Positions 57,791 through 64,000 of a stretch of 64,000 nucleotides of DNA are shown piece by piece. The notes beneath the pieces are model-generated. The model was not told the DNA's origin and made no database searches. It saw only the letters and a list, made by a program, of their open reading frames with translations. Where the stretch lies: the NCBI GenBank assembly GCA_015501595.1, contig JADNRX010000057.1, positions 62,001-126,000 of the forward strand, given 5' to 3'. Both the position numbers and the translations under genes were made by a program. Source of the stretch: Hymenopellis radicata. Lineage: Eukaryota > Basidiomycota > Agaricomycetes > Agaricales > Physalacriaceae. The first letter of the stretch is position 1; the number at the start of each line of letters is the position of its first letter.

Positions 57791-59329
57791 TTACTTGAAA
57801 ACGGTAGACACTTCTCCGCCATCGGTACGGGCACGAATGGCATCGATAACGTCCCGTGTACCGTATTTCAGATCAACGTCAGGTCCAAACTGGTAACCCC
57901 GAACATCTTGGAGGATTTTACCAAGCAAAAGACGGTCTTCGGGAGACACAGCTTTACACAACCACGCGATCTCATCGACTGAAAGCCCAAACGCCGCATC
58001 CACATACGAACGACGGGTATAGTCTTCGGATATCTGGTTCCACGGACTCGGGGCAAGCCAGATGTCCTCTTCGTTGCAGTAGTCCCCATCGTCGCCTTCC
58101 ATGTAGTCACCGAGGATTAGACCACCGTAAACTAGATCCCCCAAATCTCTGAGTGGCCGAACGAGGATGGCATCGATGAGTCCCGCTATTCTCGTGTTGT
58201 TGTTGTAGGCACGAGCCGGGGCGTTGTAGTTGTCAATGACAACATACACTGTCCACCCAGACGTTCCTATGAGGTGCTAACGGTAACAGATGTGAGCCGT
58301 GAAGTATTTGTACGAGTCCACAAACTTACTCGAATGCCTTCTATGCAAAAAAACCCATTCTTCTCGAGACATCCTGGAAGTGCTGCCTCCGTATTGGCGT
58401 CTAACTTAAACAAATCGGCGTACTGCCCCAAGAAGTTAATAATGCTACTCTGGACATGTAGCTGTAGCCAGCCCTTGAAATCCTCAACAGGAGCATCAGA
58501 CACTTCCGCAAGGTCAAATAACAAGCCCAGCCGCCCTGAACTGCTCGGAAGATTAAACGGCGAGGACATGATTTTCGTGGCGCTGTACATGTCTGTGAAC
58601 ATGTCGGAATCGAGCAAAGCCGAGTGATAGTACAAGTTCATCATGGCGAAACAAGTCTTGCCAAACCCAGAGGGACGACGAATGAGGGAAAGTGGTGTAC
58701 CCAGACGATCCATATCGTCCATAGCGCCGGTTTTGTCTATCCAGACGACGCCATTTAAACGGGACGCGTTGGTGTACCTAACTTTAGAAGGCGGAAGACG
58801 CTGTTCAATCCATGAAAATATGTAACCTCCAGCTAGATAACAAGGGCGTACCATGGGCATGTTGGGGTCGATGCCACACCTCAGGAGGCCTGGGCGCACG
58901 GCAATGAACGCCTCTCGCGGCATGAAGGTATAGGAGGACGACCTTGACCCCGAGGCGACGCTAGAGTTAATTTTGCAGTGTGGATTTACGAGCACGTAGT
59001 CTAAACTTGGTAAGCCACAAAATGAAGCAACGCTGGATGCGCTTACCCGTCGGCTCGATGTCCCACGCAGAACCAAACCAGACCATGTCCGGCTCGTACA
59101 TGTCCACAACGTCGTCCATAGCCACTTTCACAGCGTCGGCTGGAAGCGCGTCGTTTGGCCCCGTTACGGATATCCAGGCGCGATCGCAGCCGGCCAATGT
59201 ACATGGGCATTGAGAATCGGCATGGGCTTTCAGGATGGCGTCGAGGGCGTTGGAAAAAGTCTCTCCACCGACGATACAGTGAAATTTGTGCTCGCAAGCT
59301 AGAAGGACGGTGTCGGGCTGTGGTGCCAT
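57791..59329 (-). CDS. AAA-ATPase-like protein (short form), copy G
   Basis: Minus-strand exons 59329-59047, 59000-58852, 58800-58330 and 58276-57791 give 462 residues. Cys/His N-terminus (ACEHKFHC, QCPCTLAGCDRAW), WIDKTGAMDDMDRLGTPL, P-loop RRPSGFGKT (~185-193), VVIDNYNAP (D316 N317), DGDDGDYCNEED, AAFGLSVDEIAWLC and VRGYQFGP are all intact. The 51-nt second intron is again open. It is the only intact copy that is divergent to the nuclease-domain gene at 59575, with 245 bp between the start codons. It is most like copies D and F. Confidence 0.85.
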
Positions 59330-59393
59330 GGTGGTGGTGGAAGACAAATGTCATTATTGTCAATTGTGGTGGACAAACACCGGCACGTGATGG

Positions 59394-59399
59394 TACCAA
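59394..59399. promoter_or_regulatory. CACGTG box in the divergent promoter of copy G and the nuclease-domain gene
   Basis: 65-70 bp from the copy G start codon, the same distance range as the boxes of the other copies. Confidence 0.5.
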
Positions 59400-59402
59400 C
59401 CC

Positions 59403-59426
59403 TAGGACCCCGTGCACGGGGTCCTA
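59403..59426. promoter_or_regulatory. Perfect 24-bp palindrome in a divergent promoter
   Basis: Two 12-bp half-sites (TAGGACCCCGTG and its exact reverse complement) meet at a GTGCAC centre with no spacer. The element sits 74 bp from the copy G start and 149 bp from the start of the nuclease-domain gene. It could be an operator-like dimer site, a cruciform or a hairpin in a 5' UTR. Confidence 0.7.
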
Positions 59427-59574
59427 TATCCTTTGTTCCCAAATGAACCTTCCTTTTGTTCTTGCCCGGGGTCTGGTTGTTCTGATCAAGACTATTAAAT
59501 ATGCGACCGTTCTTGTCCGGCCACACAACTCCTTCTCCTTCTCCTTCTACGATTGATTGTCGATATCCTTCTCA

Positions 59575-62500
59575 ATGCCTCCTCAACCTGATCATTTCAC
59601 ATATTTTGTGCCCCCCCGCGAGATTACAATTTCAACCGTTATTTACGACGACGTGGCCAGGCCCAACCGGCCTCTTCGCCACGATTTGGTCTACGAGTTG
59701 AACAGCAACAAACCCACAGGCGCGGGCAAACTCCATAGAGCCCTGGGCATCTATATAGGCCAGTTACCAGGATACGATCTCACTGCGCGAAAGTACAATG
59801 AGCTCTACCTCACCACCCATACTGTTGCAGAGTGCGAGCTCGGACTGGATATGAGCGATAAGTATGACTACCAACCTCTCCAGCTGGCTAAAAGTGTTGT
59901 TGAAAATGTCACCCTTGAGATGCTCCTCACGCCCATCCTACTCAAGAACAGTCCGTTCTGTTTTGTGTGGCTACACAGTAACGCGAAACCCTCGCCTAAG
60001 CGTTCAGTCGCGCTCGCGCCAGATGGCACCTCCAAACTACCTAGCACCTCACGCAGTGGCGCTGGAGTTATGCCCCCCCCTGCCCCAGTCACAACGCCTT
60101 CCGGCCCAATCACAGCACCTCCCCGACAGTTCACGGAGCTGCCTTCCACAGCGCCCCAGATCAAATTCCAGGGCACGAAGCGACGCCCTTCCCCCGATGC
60201 CCTGCCGCTCCGCCAGGCTGAGCCCGCGGCCCAGAAACGACGCACAATTGGCTCCTTCTCCACCATATCACTATTAGACCATCAACCGACAGTAAAAATC
60301 CGAGGCACAAACTTTGGCATGCGGATTTTTATCGTCGCTCCGAAGCGTGAAGGAAACATATCAGCGGTCAGAATATTCGACATCTTCTTTCATATATTCA
60401 TACTTACTGTATTGCACAGGCTGCGCTTGCTGGTGAAGCCGTCCGTGACATCAGTCAACTCCCCAAACAAGCCATTTTGGTCGACAAATCCATGTTTGCC
60501 CAAGTGGTTTACGAGATTGCCAAAGAAGTTTCCGGAAAGATATTTTTGATGCATCACTACGACTACAATTTGCTGTTCTTCCTATGCAGCCTGCTTGAGG
60601 TCGTCCACAGTCGACATTGGGCATCCCATGCCGGTCTATATCTTCACGACATGCTCATTAACGGCCATTCCGCCGCCAGTCAGAAATATGACACATGGCG
60701 CGTGAATCTCTCGACTCTTGTCAGCGCGGTTTCCTCTCCACGAAGCTTCGAGGACGCTCTGAGGACTTGCCTGGTTTCATCTTTCTTGTGCTTTATTCAA
60801 CAATCGTATAACTCACTATGGAAGGAGGTCGACAAAATGGCTAACGCTGGACAGACGTTTGACGATATTCTGAAAGAAACTCTTTCGGTGTGTATCAAAT
60901 TCCAGTTCTCTGATACCTCTACTTATACCCAAAATCAGCGCATCTCCGAGCTCCGACGCCCTGATGGTCCGCAGGTCATGATCCTTGTCGTCGGCTATAA
61001 TATGGCTTCCGACGCGGCCTGGTTCATGTCCATTGCAGGAAGGAGAGATTCCATACACCCCTCCATTCTAGCCAGCGCCTTGGCGATATCTTTCTTCGAG
61101 CCATTACGCGCATGGGTTAATTCTAATCTTGTTGCCGCCGTTTACTGTTTCGGCACGCATGGTGGCCTTGTGGATGAGATGCATCCTCACAGCACTATCT
61201 TACAGACAGCCGCCGTCGATATCTCGAACCACGAACGCGTCAGGCCATTTACATCTATCGATGTTGCAGAACTGGAATGTGTTCTCCTATCGACATATCC
61301 CGATATTAGAAATCGACCTGCTGCCGAAACCGAAACAAGTATCCGTGCACGTATCAACGAGGTTGTCGCCTATGCGGGTGGCTACAACTCTGACACCGGA
61401 TCTGCGGAGGGCATCCGGTGGTCCTGGTTTTTCGAGATCGTCGCCAAAATTTCCACGAAGCAGCAAGGCTTCAAGTCGCACGACACGTTGTCCAAGAAGC
61501 CCGGAGAATTATTCAGCAGAACCTTCTGTAATCCAGAGTATCTGCCTCAATCCCTGGCGACTATTGGCACGTTGATGGCACAAATGCCAAAGAAACAAAT
61601 AGCGACCTTGCTCTTGCTCGCGGCAGACATGTCATATTCAGTACCACGCGGCGACCTCCTCGATGACCATCTTCGTTACAACGATGTCCGACCCGTACCG
61701 ACCGGTTCGTCGCCGAGTGAAAAGGTGGACATGTATCCTGCGTCCTTGTTCACCCTTTTGAGATTGCTCATTGCAATGGGACTTCTCGTTGTGATGCCTC
61801 AAAGTGTGACCCTCTCAACCACTGCACCCCGACAAATGGCCGCGACATCCCACGACATAGATACGGTCATGGCCGATGCAAACGCCGAGGCATCTCCAGT
61901 CGATGCTGCCATATTTGATTCGGACGCCACCAAAGTTATCGTGAAAGCCCCAAACTCTCGAGCTTGTGCCTTCGTAAGTTTTGTACTCTTTGCTCAATCT
62001 TCAAATGTCTCACCAGATGTCTAGTTGCATCAGATCTGCACGCAGCATCAAAGAATGCTCAAAGTCGATTCTGCAATCGAAGGACCCCATAAGTTCGGTC
62101 AGTGGGCCGCCGACGGCATTGAAGCGCACCTCAAAGACCAGGTGACGCGCACGATCGAGAAAATAAGCGAGAATACTTTCCAGCAGCTGCTGATGCTCCT
62201 CGTCAAAGTCACGGGGAATTCGAGCGCCTTCTCCGTCGTCGAAGAGCTCGAATTGACCGACCCATCTTCGAAGTGGAAAGACCCCAACTTGAAGAAGAAG
62301 ACCGATTTGATCTATGCCGACATCTTCATCCCGGAATACACATATCTGGTGGAGCTCAAAGTCGCCACATTGGAAGCTATCAAAAGTGGCGTGATGGGTT
62401 GGAAGGAAAAGGATTACGCCGACTACGACACACTGAAGAAGCTCGACGAGGCGCTTCAGACTATGGACATGACGCCAACTCCATCTCGGGCGGAGGCGCA

Positions 62501-62897
62501 CATTTGGAGCGATGAGAAGGCCGATAATAAAGAAGACTTCAAGGCACCCGATAAGTTCAAGACGCTGACGTGGAAAGATTTGCGCATACGCATATACAAC
62601 CAGAAGGAAAAATATATGACTCTTGATGAGCTCTGGCACAACGCCCACCAGCAAGTCAAGGATTATTGGGATATTGTCACTATTGGCAACATACCGGAAA
62701 AAGCTATCCCAGATCAAAAGCTCGTATCCGATAGACGGGTAGCCTCGATTAAACTCGCCGGCACTGAGACGAGGTCGGGATATCGTGGCGTTATGCTCCT
62801 GGTTGGTGGTCGACGGGTCCTTCACGATGTCGAGAAGGTGGACGGCATGAACATTATGTACTGCAACAGTGTCGTAACGGGCTCACACACTCCATAG
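59575..62897 (+). CDS. Large protein with degenerate AAA-like region and C-terminal PD-(D/E)XK nuclease domain
   Basis: Exons 59575-60366, 60420-61973 and 62025-62897 (introns 53 and 51 nt) join in phase to 1072 residues. The N-terminal ~265 residues include a Pro-rich linker. The central part (KQAILVDKSMFAQVVYEIAK, KIFLMHHYDYNLLFFLC) lacks a P-loop. Near residues 560-640, RPFTSIDVAELECVLL and NEVVAYAGGY resemble the FGFT..E and WYdGY elements of AAA-ATPase_like proteins. The C-terminus carries the nuclease core: D876 and D881 in TDLIYADIF, E892 and K894 in LVELKV, then VMLLVGGRRVL (1039-1049). This fits the PD-(D/E)XK_9 (DUF1703-type) domain that normally sits behind AAA-ATPase_like modules. 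A nucleic-acid-cleaving or defence/conflict role is plausible but unproven. Confidence 0.8.
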
Positions 62898-63290
62898 ATG
62901 AAGTAGCGATATTCCTAGTTGATTGTACAATACTGGATACCTTGAAGTAATGTAAGAAAGTGCGCGCGCACAAGTCACGCCGACGGACTACATAAACGGA
63001 TCTTCTTAATGAATTAATGCGGACAAGGGAAGTTTGTCATACGGTATAAACGAGAAACGCACACCTGCCCACTGGCAGTGGTGGTGTCTCAAGGACAACG
63101 GCTTCAATCGAACCGCTGGTGCTCAATCGCACACTTTAGTTTCACTTCTTTCTATTCATAAAAGTATCGGTACTAAAAGAGGAAGGGATACGTGCAGAGC
63201 AAGTCGTGAGCTCAAGGGTATAACTCAGAGATTTACAAACGATTAACATGTCGAAGGATTAGACAGGTTGTTCACTTCCGTTCGCCCACC
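62898..63290. other. No recognisable gene
   Basis: 3' flank of the nuclease-domain gene. Short open frames only. Confidence 0.5.
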
Positions 63291-63294
63291 AATG

Positions 63295-63975
63295 GCATTA
63301 ATAACATCTCATGTACAGTACGTGAGCTCCATCCCACACCCCCGAACATCGTGCAGGATTTTACCCGGCAAAAGGCGGTCAGTCGGAGCGACAGAAACCC
63401 CGAACGCCGCATTCATATATGGATGGCGTGTATAGTCGTTGGATATTTGACTCCATGAACCGGGCGCAGTCCAGTTTTTCCGACATCATCACCCTCGTCA
63501 GCGTACTTACTAGTCCCCGTCGTCGCCCTCAACGTAATCACCGAGGATTAGACCATCGAAGACCAACCGGTCCAAGTCACTGAGGACGAACAAGGACAGA
63601 CTCGATGAGTCGCATGACCATAGTATTATTCTTGTACGCGCAAGCGGGCATCATAGTTATCGCTGTCGGACAACACTTTGAGTCCGAGGGGATGACGAGA
63701 AAGAGACGCGCTCACCGGGATGGCTACACCCAAATGGCCGTCGTTGTATAGATGCGGCGGATGGAGGCAAGATGGAGGCTCCTCCTCCGACACGCATGAT
63801 TCTAATAGATGGGCATTCTGCCCTATGAAATCCCCGCACGTACGAGAAGAGTGCAGCTGTTAAATCCTCAACAGGGCCTTCAGCCACCGCACCAAAATCG
63901 AAGTGCAAGCCCAGAAGCCCGTTACTATCTGAGCAAGAAGCGATTTCCGTGGCGCCGAATATGGCCTTCAAAGAG
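63295..63975 (-). pseudogene. AAA-ATPase-like remnant, copy H (continues past the window edge)
   Basis: On the minus strand, from the right edge: KAIFGATEIAS, SDSNGLLGLHFDFGAV, then a frame break, a Walker B region with CAGCGATAACTATGATGCCC (DNYDA) and VLVRP. GDDGD then runs into a TAG. DYTRHPYMNAAFGVSV and a shortened C-terminus follow. It is closest to copy A (shared SLIESVLVRP-type and FDGLILGDY sequences). Several indels and stops make it inactive. Any P-loop would lie beyond the window. Confidence 0.8.
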
Positions 63976-64000
63976 GGCGGGAATGCTTAGGATGATATCA

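Noticed and set aside
62010..62825. 271-codon open frame antisense to the nuclease exon
   Set aside because: Fully overlaps the nuclease-domain exon, which has strong motifs. The antisense frame is a by-product of codon composition.
1..64000. tRNA or rRNA genes
   Set aside because: No cloverleaf B-box/A-box pairs or rRNA-like stretches were noticed by eye. A covariance-model search would be decisive.

Overview
This window is genomic DNA of a filamentous fungus, almost certainly a mushroom-forming basidiomycete (Agaricomycetes). The evidence is many 46-62 nt GT-AG introns, multi-exon genes, DUF6535 membrane proteins, an AreA-type GATA regulator with two zinc fingers, and F-box-like fragments. 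No transposase, reverse transcriptase, rRNA, tRNA or CRISPR was seen. The region looks like an accessory, rearrangement-prone locus in which a few gene families are copied, broken and recombined.

Layout. (1) 1-37 kb is a mosaic of three related segments. Each begins with a DUF6535 membrane-protein gene (5'-truncated copy 2-1448; complete copies 17261-20326 and 30739-33879). An antisense remnant of a sugar transporter follows, then short non-coding or degenerate blocks (called Y, R, V and U here) and short AAA-ATPase-like genes or their remnants. Passenger sequences include a serine-rich repeat protein gene (7781-9416), F-box-like fragments (4.7-6.2 kb) and two pieces of a captured centrin gene (24439-24917; 28840-29072). 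(2) 36.8-41.9 kb and 51.7-56.35 kb are arms of a large inverted duplication. Each arm has an intact 11-exon DHA1-type MFS efflux transporter and a short-chain dehydrogenase whose frame is broken. The ~9.8 kb spacer holds an AAA-like gene (42642-44173) and a GATA transcription factor (46114-48804, minus). (3) 56.2-64 kb returns to the repeat family on the minus strand, including an intact AAA-like gene (57791-59329). This gene is transcribed divergently from a 1072-residue protein with a C-terminal PD-(D/E)XK nuclease domain (59575-62897).

AAA-like family. Five copies can be spliced into intact 458-466 residue proteins with the same four-exon structure, and at least seven remnants exist. They match the fungal/bacterial AAA-ATPase_like family (PF09820-type): a DKT...RRPxGFGKT P-loop, a Walker B-like strand, an FGLSxDE motif and a GYQFG motif. 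They lack the usual C-terminal nuclease domain, and the Walker B acidic pair D-E is D-N or E-N in every copy. The neighbouring nuclease protein has the reciprocal pattern: nuclease domain present, no visible P-loop. The two face each other across 245 bp containing a CACGTG box and a perfect 24-bp palindrome. This pair, with its amplification, is the best candidate for an undescribed system here.

Splice forms were worked out by hand from splice signals, reading phase and comparison among copies. Family names rest on motif recognition, not on database searches.
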